Shown here piece after piece: positions 30,501 through 39,561 of a stretch of DNA of 64,000 nt. Every line of letters begins with the position of its first letter. Position 1 is the first letter of the stretch. The DNA is taken from the NCBI GenBank assembly GCA_947626165.1, contig CANQRG010000009.1, forward strand, positions 57,569 to 121,568, in the 5' to 3' direction. Source of the DNA: an uncultured Clostridia bacterium (GTDB lineage: Bacteria > Bacillota > Clostridia > Oscillospirales > Ruminococcaceae). Under the pieces are notes generated by a model. The model was not told the origin of the DNA and made no database searches. It worked only from the letters and a program-made list of their open reading frames with translations. The translations under genes were made by a program, and so were the position numbers.

Positions 30501-30815
30501 TACTTTTAGATTATATCCATTCTTTTTAACTTTTTTGGGTATTCTGGCTGATTTTATAGATTTTGACTTAGTGCCGATAAGAGACGCTTTACCCTTTTTA
30601 CCGTTCAAAGAGACAACCTTGTATCTAAACTTACCCTTAGTAAAGTTTTTGCCCTTTTTCAGACTTATCACTTTATTTGATTCATTGCTAGTGGCCTGTA
30701 AGGAATCCTTGCCTATAATATTTCTGTCTGCAACAACTAAAATTCCGCTGATCACAACAATTATTGACAGTATAAATGAAACAAGCAGACACATTGTACG
30801 TTGTCTCAATCTCAT
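27519..30815 (-). CDS. Secreted/surface protein: BspA-like LRR segment plus long His/Cys tandem-repeat array
   Basis: N-terminal hydrophobic anchor, LRR_5-like IGKKAFMNCINLKSV, then ~41-aa units alternating in an 82-aa super-repeat. Confidence 0.85.
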   Translation of the reverse strand: MRLRQRTMCLLVSFILSIIVVISGILVVADRNIIGKDSLQATSNESNKVISLKKGKNFTKGKFRYKVVSLNGKKGKASLIGTKSKSIKSARIPKKVKKNGYNLKVTAIGKKAFMNCINLKSVTTKAKITSIGKQAFYGCINLKKINISDRKLKKVGKDAFKGIYKEAVKVTKQKNKTHKSAQNNKRQAAEVNTESVHTHKYSEWKTIIFPTCTTQGEQISTCSCNDVKVRIIPELGHNYSEYFIVDSAATCNTEGSMSRHCTRCNSRIDAKIIKIGHAFTNYVYNNDAKCTEDGTETAKCSRCDAKNTRTKQASVLGHDYSKGFTIDTKATCETDGLKSKHCSRCNARTEVTKVDKLGHDFVNYIFNNDATCTENGTETAKCSLCAAKNTRTKQDSALGHDYSKGFTVDINATCETDGLKSKHCSRCNARTEVTKVDKLCHDFVNYIFNNDATCTENGTETAKCSRCDLKNTRIKQDSSLGHDYSKGFTVDVNATCETDGLKSKHCSRCNARNEITKIDKLGHNFSDYTYNNDATCVADGSETAICSRCGREDTRIKTGTALGYSGHKFGDWETVIEVTCTKWGNVARTCSVCGEEEKEIVQPLGHSFEKYTSNNDATCTEDGTETAKCERCAVTDSHTVYGSALGHKYSNEFIVDTMATCEKSGSQSRHCIRCGDKTDITTIKKLGHDFANYIYNNNATCTENGTETATCSRCAAKNTRTKQDSALGHDYSKGFTIDTKATCETAGSQSRHCIRCDAKKDIETIEKLGHDFAVYTYNNNATCTSDGTETAICSRCNKTDVRTETGSALGHDYADKFTIDAKATCEKDGSKSKHCSRCDAKTQITAIEKLGHNYSDYTYNDDATCINDGTETAVCSRCMKEDTHTRAGTALGYSGHKFGDWKTDIQVTCTKWGTIARTCSICGEKETEIVQALGHNFEKYISNNDATCIEDGTETAKCERCDETDSHTVFGSALGHKYSDQFTVDIEATCVKAGSKSKHCIRCNDKIEVTKIKNLGHSYTNYVYNEDATCTEDGTETAKCDRCEATKKRIKEGSAKGHTWDSSTNKCTVCGASAPGEIISRLIYNSGFAIFKKILRQI

Positions 30816-31041
30816 ACTCTGTCATCTGCCTTTCTTAATTAAATCTTAACTTTTTATTATTAATTTGTCTTATTATATCACATTAGATTATGCAATGTCA
30901 ACAAAAAAAGTTATAATTCTTTATTGAAAATGTTGTAAATCACCTCAATTATTTTCCAATAATAATTTTATAATGTTACATTTTTTAAAAAATAATGAAA
31001 TTAAGTTTAATCATTACTGCCATACTTTATTTAATTAGTAT

Positions 31042-31815
31042 TCAGCAGAACTGCTTTTTTATCTGCTCCAATGCGCCTTTTTCAAGTCTTGAAACCTGAG
31101 CCTGTGAAATACCAATGCTTTTTGCAACCTCTACTTGAGTTTTGCCCTGAAAAAATCTTAAACTGAGTATGTTTTTCTCTCTGGGCATAAGCTTTGAAAT
31201 AGCCTCCTTAAGGGATATTTCATTTAGCCAACTTATATCGTTATTTCCGTCTCCAATCTGGTCAAGAACAAATAAAGCGTCTCCTGAATCTGAATAAACC
31301 GGCTCGTATATTGAGATCGGATCACATATGGATTCAAGGGCGGTTACCACATCTGAGGTTTTGGCGTCTATCATTTTAGCTATCTCTTCAATTTTTGGTT
31401 CCTTTTGATGCTCGTTTATATACTTCTCCTTTGCCTGCATAGCCTTATATGCCAGATCACGCAGCGAACGGCTTACTCGTATTGGAAAATTATCCCTTAA
31501 ATACCGTCTTATCTCACCTAATATCATGGGAAACGCATAAGTGGAAAATTTGACGTCATATTCAAGAGAAAAATTATCTATTGCCTTTATAAGCCCTACA
31601 ACTCCTACCTGAAATAAATCGTCAGGAGACTCTCCTCTCCCTGCAAACATCTGCAAAACACTTAAAACAAGCCTCAGGTTACCGTTTATTAGTTCATCTC
31701 TTGCATTTTTATCTCCGTCCCTTACCTTCTTTAACAGCTCCAGCTTTTCAGATTCCTTTAGTGTGGGCAGCTCAGAAGTATTTACCCCGCTTATCTCAAC
31801 TTTATTATACTGCAT
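31042..31815 (-). CDS. sigG: Sporulation sigma factor SigG
   Basis: KVEISGVNTSELPTL..NGNLRLVLSVLQMFAGRGESPDDLFQVGVVGLIKAIDNF. Confidence 0.93.
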   Translation of the reverse strand: MQYNKVEISGVNTSELPTLKESEKLELLKKVRDGDKNARDELINGNLRLVLSVLQMFAGRGESPDDLFQVGVVGLIKAIDNFSLEYDVKFSTYAFPMILGEIRRYLRDNFPIRVSRSLRDLAYKAMQAKEKYINEHQKEPKIEEIAKMIDAKTSDVVTALESICDPISIYEPVYSDSGDALFVLDQIGDGNNDISWLNEISLKEAISKLMPREKNILSLRFFQGKTQVEVAKSIGISQAQVSRLEKGALEQIKKQFC

Positions 31816-31918
31816 TTTTGATCTTCTCCAACAATTAGTTTAATATAATTATTGGCTGTGAGATTTTCTTATATGCAAAAAATCAAAATGATTGAAAGGT
31901 CAATTTCTGGTAAAAAAA

Positions 31919-31950
31919 CACCTGCTACGCTTAACATAGCAGGTGAAAAG
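31919..31950 (-). terminator. Terminator downstream of hsp20
   Basis: CACCTGCTACGCTTAACATAGCAGGTG hairpin; minus-strand T tract. Confidence 0.75.
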
Positions 31951-31990
31951 TATATATTTAAAAGAAATGGAGTGTTAAATGCAATTACTT

Positions 31991-32425
31991 TTACTTGATT
32001 TCAAGCCTTCTTGATTCAGGCTCTGTCTTAGCCTTCTTAGGCAAATCAAGCGTCAGTATACCGTTTTTGTACTCTGCCTGAATAGCCTCAGAATCTATAT
32101 TTGAAATATCATATCTTCTCTGATATGAGCCGTAAGAACGCTCTCTGCAAATATAGTTGCCGTCCTTGTCCTTATCCTCCTTCTCAGACTTATGTGTAGC
32201 TGATAAAGTCAGATAATCTCCGTTTATGTCAATGTTTATATCCTCCTTTGCAAAGCCCGGCAGTTCAGCCTCAAGTACAAACTTGTCGCCCTTGTCGCAA
32301 ATATCAGTCTTGCATGACCTTAAATCGTGAGATGGCTTCGAGTTAAAAAAGTCCTTTTCAAACTCGTGAAATACATTGAATAAATCGTATGTGCTTCTTT
32401 CAAATGGTGTTAATCCGTATAACAT
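31991..32425 (-). CDS. Hsp20/alpha-crystallin small heat-shock protein
   Basis: DKGDKFVLEAELPGFAKEDINIDINGDYLTLSATHK..YKNGILTLDLPK. Confidence 0.95.
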   Translation of the reverse strand: MLYGLTPFERSTYDLFNVFHEFEKDFFNSKPSHDLRSCKTDICDKGDKFVLEAELPGFAKEDINIDINGDYLTLSATHKSEKEDKDKDGNYICRERSYGSYQRRYDISNIDSEAIQAEYKNGILTLDLPKKAKTEPESRRLEIK

Positions 32426-32575
32426 AATTAATTCCTCCTAATAAATTTTAATTTTTGTTTGCTTACTCGTTTTATAAATCCTTGTCCATCGGAATCACTT
32501 CTTTCCTTTCAACAATTACATAATATTGCTCTATTGTGTTAATTTTGTGAAAATTTAATGATATTAAGATGAAAA

Positions 32576-32602
32576 TTAGCACTCTACAAAAGAGAGTGCT
32601 AG
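32576..32602. promoter_or_regulatory. CIRCE element (HrcA operator)
   Basis: TTAGCACTC-N9-GAGTGCTAG (17/18 to TTAGCACTC-N9-GAGTGCTAA); extra half-site GAGTGCTAA nearby at 32616-32624. Confidence 0.88.
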
Positions 32603-32621
32603 CATTTATAATTTTTGAGTG

Positions 32622-33338
32622 CTAACATATCTTTTCTAAATTATCCTTTATTGTTTTTAGTATTCTCTTTTCAAGCCTAGATATGTATGACTGAGATATT
32701 CCAACTATATCCGCGACTTCTTTTTGTGTCATTTCTCTCTGTCCCAAAAGACCGAAGCGCATCTTCATAATCTGTTTTTCCCTATCTCCCAGCTTTTCAA
32801 TCTCAATTAAAACTAGCTCTTTCTCGACTTCGCTCTCAATTCCCCTTATTACAACGTCCTCATCTGTGCCTAGAATATCAGAAAGTAAAAGCTCGTTTCC
32901 GTCCCAGTCGACATTAAGCGGCTCGTCAATAGAAATATCGTTTCTGTATTGGTTTGACTTTCTTAAGAACATAAGTATTTCATTTTCAATACACCGTGAT
33001 GCATATGTCGCAAGCTTTATATTTTTATCGACCTGAAATGTGTTTACCGCTTTAATTAAGCCTATAGTTCCTATTGAAATCAAATCCTCTATCCCTATGC
33101 CGGTTGACTCAAACTTTTTTGCAATATAAACTACAAGTCTCAGATTATGGACGATAAGCGTTTCCCTGCCTTGCTTATCGTTGTTCTTTATTTGTTCAAA
33201 TGCCTTTTGTTCCTCTTCTGCCGAAAGCGGCGGAGGTAGTGACTCTGCGCCGTTTATGTAATCTATATACTTTTTCTTTCTGTTCAAAAGAATAGTTATT
33301 TTGTTTAGTATTTTATTAAATAATAAATTTAATTTCAT
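32622..33338 (-). CDS. sigE: Sporulation sigma factor SigE
   Basis: INGAESLPPPLSAEEEQ..NLRLVVYIAKKFESTGIGIEDLISIGTIGLIKAVNTF. Confidence 0.95.
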   Translation of the reverse strand: MKLNLLFNKILNKITILLNRKKKYIDYINGAESLPPPLSAEEEQKAFEQIKNNDKQGRETLIVHNLRLVVYIAKKFESTGIGIEDLISIGTIGLIKAVNTFQVDKNIKLATYASRCIENEILMFLRKSNQYRNDISIDEPLNVDWDGNELLLSDILGTDEDVVIRGIESEVEKELVLIEIEKLGDREKQIMKMRFGLLGQREMTQKEVADIVGISQSYISRLEKRILKTIKDNLEKIC

Positions 33339-33398
33339 TTTGTTTTGCTTTTTAAAAGCTTATCTCCTCTCTAATTTTATTTAAACCTAACATTAAAT

Positions 33399-34217
33399 TC
33401 AGCTTAATATGCTTGGGTTAAATATCGCCGACGGCTCATCTGTTTCACTGCTTGTTATACCAATACACGCTCTCACCTCTTTACAGTTTCCGTTTTCATC
33501 TTTTATTTTAATTCCCTGCATTGACTTAATAGGTATAATACTGTCTCCTGCAACAGTGGCATACGGTATAAGTCTAAAGCCGGTGTTTACATTTTGATTA
33601 ATAAGCTCATTATACAGACCCATAAGCTCATTGCTTTTACATACAACAACCGAGCGTCCTGAAAAATAATCGTATAGATTATTTCCCGTGTCGACAATTC
33701 CCTTAAAAGAATAATCTTTATTAAACAGATTAAAAGATATCGTATATAAGCCTGACAGATTTCTTCTATTTATTAAAAAGTAATCAGCTATAGTCATTAT
33801 AAAGTAAACCAAAATAGTGATTATTATAAGCATTATCAAAGATATATCAAAGTATACGGTGAAATTCTTTACATATATAATTCTGCCGCCTGAGAGTTTC
33901 CATATAAAAAAGCAAATACCTGTAAAAACAATATTGATAAGAATAAATGTAAGCGAGTATTTTAAAATATCGTATTTGTCTTTTGAAAATCCGCAAATGC
34001 AAATTATTAAAAAAACAGCTGCAAGCTTAAACAGCATAATTATATAATCGTTTATCGGAAGTAAAATCAAAAGTGCGGATAAACCTCCTACCGCTGATGA
34101 AAAAGCAATACGCTTTGCGCTTGTATTTATATGAAATACCAAGCACAATATTTTAATAAAGAAATATGTAAAATATATATTCGTAATGACCAAAACATCA
34201 GCATAAATGCACTTCAA
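33399..34217 (-). CDS. spoIIGA: Sigma-E processing peptidase SpoIIGA
   Basis: Multi-TM N-terminus, FKGIVDTGNNLYDYFSGRSVVV aspartyl-protease-like motif, directly upstream of sigE. Confidence 0.9.
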   Translation of the reverse strand: MKCIYADVLVITNIYFTYFFIKILCLVFHINTSAKRIAFSSAVGGLSALLILLPINDYIIMLFKLAAVFLIICICGFSKDKYDILKYSLTFILINIVFTGICFFIWKLSGGRIIYVKNFTVYFDISLIMLIIITILVYFIMTIADYFLINRRNLSGLYTISFNLFNKDYSFKGIVDTGNNLYDYFSGRSVVVCKSNELMGLYNELINQNVNTGFRLIPYATVAGDSIIPIKSMQGIKIKDENGNCKEVRACIGITSSETDEPSAIFNPSILS

Positions 34218-34289
34218 AGAGCTTCACCTCACGCTTTATTAATATTATAATCCAAGCCTTTTAATAAATATGTCGATTTTAAAGCATAA

Positions 34290-34320
34290 AAAATGCACCT
34301 GCAAAAAATTGCAAGTGCGT
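34290..34320 (-). terminator. Terminator downstream of M18 aminopeptidase
   Basis: GCACTTGCAATTTTTTGCAGGTGC + ATTTTTT on minus strand. Confidence 0.75.
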
Positions 34321-34336
34321 TTAACAAAAAACAAAC

Positions 34337-35737
34337 TTAATCTTCAATAAACACTTTAAAAGCCTTGTAAGCCATATATGTGTCTATTTTTGAGGTTATC
34401 TCAAAAGGCGCGTGCATTGAAAGCACCGGAACTCCTACATCTATTACATCAATGTTGAGGTTGGCTATATACATAGCGACCGTTCCTCCGCCGCCTAAAT
34501 CTACCTTTCCAAGCTCTCCTGTCTGCCAGATAACATTTTTGCTGTCCAATAAATTTCTTATTCTTGCAACAAATTCCGCAGAGGCGTCAGACGTACCTGA
34601 TTTACCTCTTGAACCTGTAAATTTGGTTACGCATATGCCGTAGTTGATTTTTGATGCATTTCTGATTTCCAGAACATCGGGAAATGTAGGATCAAAAGCG
34701 GCGTTCACATCGGCAGAAAGACACTCGGACGCAGATATGACCTGTCTTGGCTTTCCTCCCAGCTTTTCAGCCAAGTCGTAAAGAAAATACTTCAAATACG
34801 AGCTGTTTAGTCCTGTATTGCCGTCGCTGCCCGTCTCTTCTTTATCAGTTAAGACTGTTATCGCAGTTTTCTTAGGCACTTTATCACAATCAAGAAGCGC
34901 TTTAAGAGCCGTATAAGCACAAACTCTGTCGTCCTGACCGTAAGAGCCTATCATACTTCGGTCAAAACCGATATCCTTTGCCTTAAAGGCAGGTACTGCC
35001 TCAAGCTCTGCTGAAATAAAATCATCTTCATCAATTCCGTACTTTTCATTTAGAATTTTGATAATATTCAGCTTGACCATTTCAGATTCTTTGTCGTCTT
35101 TAAACGGTCTTGAGCCAATAATTATATTAAGCTCCTCACCCTTAACGCCCTCTGATAGATTTCTTTTCATTTGCTGAGTTGCTAAATGCGGGAGTAAATC
35201 GCAGACGCAAAATACAGGGTCAGATTCGTCTTCACCGATTTTGACCTCTATCTTTTCATTCTTGGAATTTATAATAACACCGTGAAGCGCCAACGGAATT
35301 GTCGTCCATTGGTATTTTTTAATTCCGCCGTAGTAATGAGTTTTGAAAAAACCTATTTGATTATCCTCGTAAACAGGATTCTGCTTTAAATCAAGTCTCG
35401 GTGAATCAATGTGTGCTGCGTTTATTCTGAAACCCTTGTTGACATCTTCACTGCCGATAATTGCAGCAATAATTGCTTTTCCCCTGTTGTTAATGTAAAT
35501 TTTATCTCCGGGTTTTAAATCCTTATCAAAATTGTATTGAGAAAAGCCCTTTTCTTCAAGAAGCTTTACAGCTTCGCGTACTGCCTCCCTTTCGGTTTTT
35601 GCCGCGTCAAGAAAATTCATATACCCTTTGCAGAAATCATCTGCTTTGTTTATTTCGCTGTCGTCTAAAATAAAACCTGCATTTTTCTTTTTAGTAAACA
35701 GCTCCTTTTTTAAGTCCTTAGCTTTTGATTCTGACAT
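34337..35737 (-). CDS. M18 family aminopeptidase
   Basis: AAHIDSPRLDLKQNPVYE, TDKEETGSDGNTG, VLSMHAPFEITSKIDTYMAYKAF. Confidence 0.93.
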   Translation of the reverse strand: MSESKAKDLKKELFTKKKNAGFILDDSEINKADDFCKGYMNFLDAAKTEREAVREAVKLLEEKGFSQYNFDKDLKPGDKIYINNRGKAIIAAIIGSEDVNKGFRINAAHIDSPRLDLKQNPVYEDNQIGFFKTHYYGGIKKYQWTTIPLALHGVIINSKNEKIEVKIGEDESDPVFCVCDLLPHLATQQMKRNLSEGVKGEELNIIIGSRPFKDDKESEMVKLNIIKILNEKYGIDEDDFISAELEAVPAFKAKDIGFDRSMIGSYGQDDRVCAYTALKALLDCDKVPKKTAITVLTDKEETGSDGNTGLNSSYLKYFLYDLAEKLGGKPRQVISASECLSADVNAAFDPTFPDVLEIRNASKINYGICVTKFTGSRGKSGTSDASAEFVARIRNLLDSKNVIWQTGELGKVDLGGGGTVAMYIANLNIDVIDVGVPVLSMHAPFEITSKIDTYMAYKAFKVFIED

Positions 35738-35756
35738 TGAAATCATCCTTTCTGTT

Positions 35757-36344
35757 TTATCTATATAATCTGTTATACTCTTTATAAGCACTTATAACCT
35801 TGTTTATGTAATGCCTTGTATCAGAATATTCACTCGGTATATTATCAAGATTTAAGTTATCCTCATCAAGAACTCCGCTGTATAACCAACCCCTGACTTC
35901 AGTCATGCCGGCGTGATAAGCAGCTATTGTAAGCTCATATGAACCGAACTGCTCATACAGATAATCCAAATACCATGTGCCGTACATTATATTGTATTCA
36001 GGGTTATACATATCCGAATATTTAAGACCTTTGTTGTCCTCGATATTATTGCTTACCTCTTTAAAAGCAATAGGCATAAGCTGCATTAGTCCAACTGCTC
36101 CGACATTTGACCGTGCGTCGGGATCAAATCCGCTTTCGGTTTTAATAACAGCATATATGAAGTTTTCATCTATATCATATTCTTCACTGTATCTCTCTAC
36201 ATATTCAGAATACTTCTTGGGATAAACATTTTTCTTTAAAAATGCCGGCACCGATTTATATAAGACAAATGCAATAACGGAAAGAATTATTAAAACTAAT
36301 AAAAAAACAGCTCCTCTATTCTTTCTCTTTGCTCTTCTTGCCAT
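35757..36344 (-). CDS. Lytic transglycosylase (SLT domain)
   Basis: YAVIKTESGFDPDARSNVGAVGLMQLMP. Confidence 0.93.
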   Translation of the reverse strand: MARRAKRKNRGAVFLLVLIILSVIAFVLYKSVPAFLKKNVYPKKYSEYVERYSEEYDIDENFIYAVIKTESGFDPDARSNVGAVGLMQLMPIAFKEVSNNIEDNKGLKYSDMYNPEYNIMYGTWYLDYLYEQFGSYELTIAAYHAGMTEVRGWLYSGVLDEDNLNLDNIPSEYSDTRHYINKVISAYKEYNRLYR

Positions 36345-36939
36345 TGTAAATCTCCTTAATGCTCTGTGCTGTTAGTACGGCTTTTTTGATTAATTCTTCT
36401 TCACTGCCGTTATTCTCTATAATAAAATCACTGTTCTCTTTGAAAAACTTCTCACTAAACTGAGATGAAAACCTTTTTTCAGCTTCCTCTTTAGAAATTT
36501 TATCCCTTTTCATAATTCTATCAAGCCTTAAAGCCTTATCCGATATAACGCTGACTATCTCATCACAGCTTTTATTGAGTCCGCTTTCAAATAAAGTAGG
36601 CGCATCAACGACAATCAGCTTATTATTACCGATATTTTCAATTTGCCTGTTTATCTCATCAATTATATATGGAAAAGTTATTTCCATAAGCTTGTCAAGC
36701 TTTTCTCTGTCTGCAAAGACTAACGAACCCAGCTTACGTCTGTTTAAAACGCCGTTTTCGATATATTCTTCTCCAAACGCAGTTTTGAGCTCATCAATAC
36801 AAGACTTGCTGTTTTCGGTTATATATTTTGAAACCAAATCAGCGTTTATAATATGAAAGCCAAGTGACTTAAAAGTATCACAAACAGTTGTTTTACCTGA
36901 ACCGCTTTGACCTGTAAGCCCGATGATATAAGACTTCAT
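36316..36939 (-). CDS. coaE: Dephospho-CoA kinase
   Basis: IIGLTGQSGSGKTTVCDTFKSLGFHIINADLVS. Confidence 0.94.
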   Translation of the reverse strand: MKSYIIGLTGQSGSGKTTVCDTFKSLGFHIINADLVSKYITENSKSCIDELKTAFGEEYIENGVLNRRKLGSLVFADREKLDKLMEITFPYIIDEINRQIENIGNNKLIVVDAPTLFESGLNKSCDEIVSVISDKALRLDRIMKRDKISKEEAEKRFSSQFSEKFFKENSDFIIENNGSEEELIKKAVLTAQSIKEIYNGKKSKEKE

Positions 36940-37956
36940 TCAGTCACCCTCTTTAATAACTTTAAATCCCGCCGCGCGAAGCATTCTGTTATAAACAGCA
37001 AGTCCTATTCCCTCTTTTGACGGACATCTGGCATAAACCTTTTTTGCTCCGATTTTGTCAATTTCTCTTAAAACTGCAAATATTCTTTCTGCCTGCTGTT
37101 CGCTGCTGCCGCCGTACTTTATCGACTTAATATCATTTGATATATTATCACCGTCAAAAATCAAAGCGTATGTTTCAGCAGAATTTCTTTCACTAACATA
37201 CCTTTCAAAAAATTCAGCCGAACCATCTATAAGAGTAACATCAGCCTTCGGTGAATAGTGCTTATATTTCATACCAGGTGATTTTACCCTTGTATCATTT
37301 GAAATAACTTCTAAAACTCCATTGTCGATAATCACATTTGTTGTGACCGTCTTTAAATCATCAACAGAAATTCTGCCCGGTCTTAACAATCTGATTATAT
37401 CACTCTCAAAAGAGATAACTGTCGATTCAACGCCGACAGAACATTTTCCGCCGTCAAGTATAGCGGGTATTCTTCCGTTTAAATCGTCATAAACGTGGCT
37501 TGCCGTTGTAGGACTTGGACTTCCCGAAAGATTAGCAGAAGGCGCCGCAAGCGGCAAACCGCTCGCTCTAATAAGCTCTCTAGCTACCTCATTAGACGGC
37601 AGTCTTATCCCTACAGTGTCAAGACCTCCGCTTGTAATCAACGGAATTTTATCACTTTTAGGCAAAACAACCGTCAAAGGTCCGGGCCAAAATCTTTTGC
37701 ATACATCAAACGCAATATCTGGAACATCTTTTACTAAACCTTTGAGCATTTCTATATCCGCAATATGAACAATCAAAGGGTTGTCAGCAGGACGCTTTTT
37801 AGCCTCGAAAATCTTTTTTACAGCAGCCTCATCAAAAGCGTTTGCTGCAAGACCGTATACAGTCTCGGTAGGCATTCCTACAACCTCTCCGCTTTTAATC
37901 AGTTTAGCGCAGCAGCTGATATTTTCTTTTGTAGGTTTTAAAATTTTAGTATTCAT
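36940..37956 (-). CDS. L-threonylcarbamoyladenylate synthase (Sua5/YwlC)
   Basis: GEVVGMPTETVYGLAANAFDEAAVKKIFEAKKRPADNPLIVHI; C-terminal Sua5 domain. Confidence 0.94.
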   Translation of the reverse strand: MNTKILKPTKENISCCAKLIKSGEVVGMPTETVYGLAANAFDEAAVKKIFEAKKRPADNPLIVHIADIEMLKGLVKDVPDIAFDVCKRFWPGPLTVVLPKSDKIPLITSGGLDTVGIRLPSNEVARELIRASGLPLAAPSANLSGSPSPTTASHVYDDLNGRIPAILDGGKCSVGVESTVISFESDIIRLLRPGRISVDDLKTVTTNVIIDNGVLEVISNDTRVKSPGMKYKHYSPKADVTLIDGSAEFFERYVSERNSAETYALIFDGDNISNDIKSIKYGGSSEQQAERIFAVLREIDKIGAKKVYARCPSKEGIGLAVYNRMLRAAGFKVIKEGD

Positions 37957-37969
37957 AAATTTATTACGA

Positions 37970-39052
37970 TCAGCTTTCGCTGTCCTGCATAGCAAGCTTT
38001 GCAGCCTGATCAGCAGTTGCCAGAGCGTCGATAACCTCGTCCATATTGCCGTTTAGAAATTGTTCTAATCTGTATATTGTAAGACCTATCCTGTGATCTG
38101 AAACTCTGCCCTCAGGGAAATTATAGGTTCTAATTCTCTCTGAACGGTCCCCTGTTCCGACCTGAGAACGCCTTACAGCCGCAATTTCATTTTCCTGAGC
38201 TCTTTGCTGTTCCTCATATAGCTTTGAGCGCAGAACCTTTAATGCTCTTTCCTTGTTCTTATGCTGGCTTCTCTCGTCCTGACATTCAACAACTAAACCG
38301 GTAGGGAGATAAGTTATTCTTACAGCCGACTCGGTTTTATTTATATGCTGTCCGCCTGCTCCCGACGCTCTGAAAACATCAATTTTTAAATCGGTAGCCT
38401 CGTTGATTTCAAACTCAACATCGTCTGCTTCAGGCAAAACCGCAACAGTAACAGTTGATGTATGAACCCTGCCCTGCGACTCAGTCTCGGGAACTCTCTG
38501 CACTCTGTGAACTCCGCTTTCATACTTTAGCCTTGAGTATGCACCCTCGCCCTGAATACTGAACGATATCTCTTTGAATCCGCCAAGCTCTGTTTCATTA
38601 GCGTTTATAACCTCAATGCTCCAGCCGTTTCTTTCGGCATACATAGTATACATTCTGTAAAGGGAGTTTGCAAAAAGCGAAGCCTCTTCTCCACCTGCTC
38701 CACCTCTTATCTCAACTATAACATTTTTATCGTCGTTGGGGTCTTTAGGTAAAAGCAGAATTTTAAGCTCCTCAGTTAACGCCTCCTCCTGCTCTTTTGA
38801 TTCATCATACTGAAGCTGTACCATTTCCTTGAATTCCTTATCCAGTCCGCCGGCATCAAGCAACTCTACAGCCTCGTCGAAAGACGCCTTTGCCTTTTTG
38901 TATTCTCTGAACTTCTCTATTATCGGAGTAATGCTCTTATACTCCTTCATAAGCGATGTGTAGAGCGCCTGATCATTTATAACATCAGGTTCCATAAGTT
39001 TATTGTTTATTTCTTCATATCTTTCCTCTAGCGCTTTTAACTTTTCAAACAT
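37970..39052 (-). CDS. prfA: Peptide chain release factor 1
   Basis: [30 protein letters not shown]. Confidence 0.97.
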   Translation of the reverse strand: MFEKLKALEERYEEINNKLMEPDVINDQALYTSLMKEYKSITPIIEKFREYKKAKASFDEAVELLDAGGLDKEFKEMVQLQYDESKEQEEALTEELKILLLPKDPNDDKNVIVEIRGGAGGEEASLFANSLYRMYTMYAERNGWSIEVINANETELGGFKEISFSIQGEGAYSRLKYESGVHRVQRVPETESQGRVHTSTVTVAVLPEADDVEFEINEATDLKIDVFRASGAGGQHINKTESAVRITYLPTGLVVECQDERSQHKNKERALKVLRSKLYEEQQRAQENEIAAVRRSQVGTGDRSERIRTYNFPEGRVSDHRIGLTIYRLEQFLNGNMDEVIDALATADQAAKLAMQDSES

Positions 39053-39108
39053 AAATATTCTCCTATAAATTATATTGTATATTAAGATTAACCTAACTTC
39101 CCAAAGCG

Positions 39109-39306
39109 CTAGGTATCCTCATCTCTGATAACAGATTTTATGTTTTTCTCAGCTTTTGAACGTGCTATCATAAACTCGCGTCCGCATCCGATACATCTAA
39201 GTTTAAAGTCCATTCCCGAACGCAGAACAAGCATTTTCTTTTCCCCGCAAGGGTGCTTTTTTTTCATAATTAATATATCATCAGGTCTTATATCCGTAAT
39301 GATCAC
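39109..39306 (-). CDS. DUF951 family protein
   Basis: [43 protein letters not shown]. Confidence 0.85.
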   Translation of the reverse strand: MIITDIRPDDILIMKKKHPCGEKKMLVLRSGMDFKLRCIGCGREFMIARSKAEKNIKSVIRDEDT

Positions 39307-39561
39307 TCCTGTTAATAATATGAATATATTTTAACTCAAGATGTTAGTATAGCACATATTTATCAAAAAAGCAAATAGAACTTCTACTTTCCCTGCGTTT
39401 ATCAATAAAGTCATAATTGAACATTTGCTCTCATAGAATTAGATATAAAACTTTTTATACAGTATATTAAGATTATTGTCAAAAAAGTATAAAACAAACA
39501 GTTATATTGAGCTGCTGCAAATATAAAAAAGCTCAATCACAAAGGAAGGAATGATAATTTA

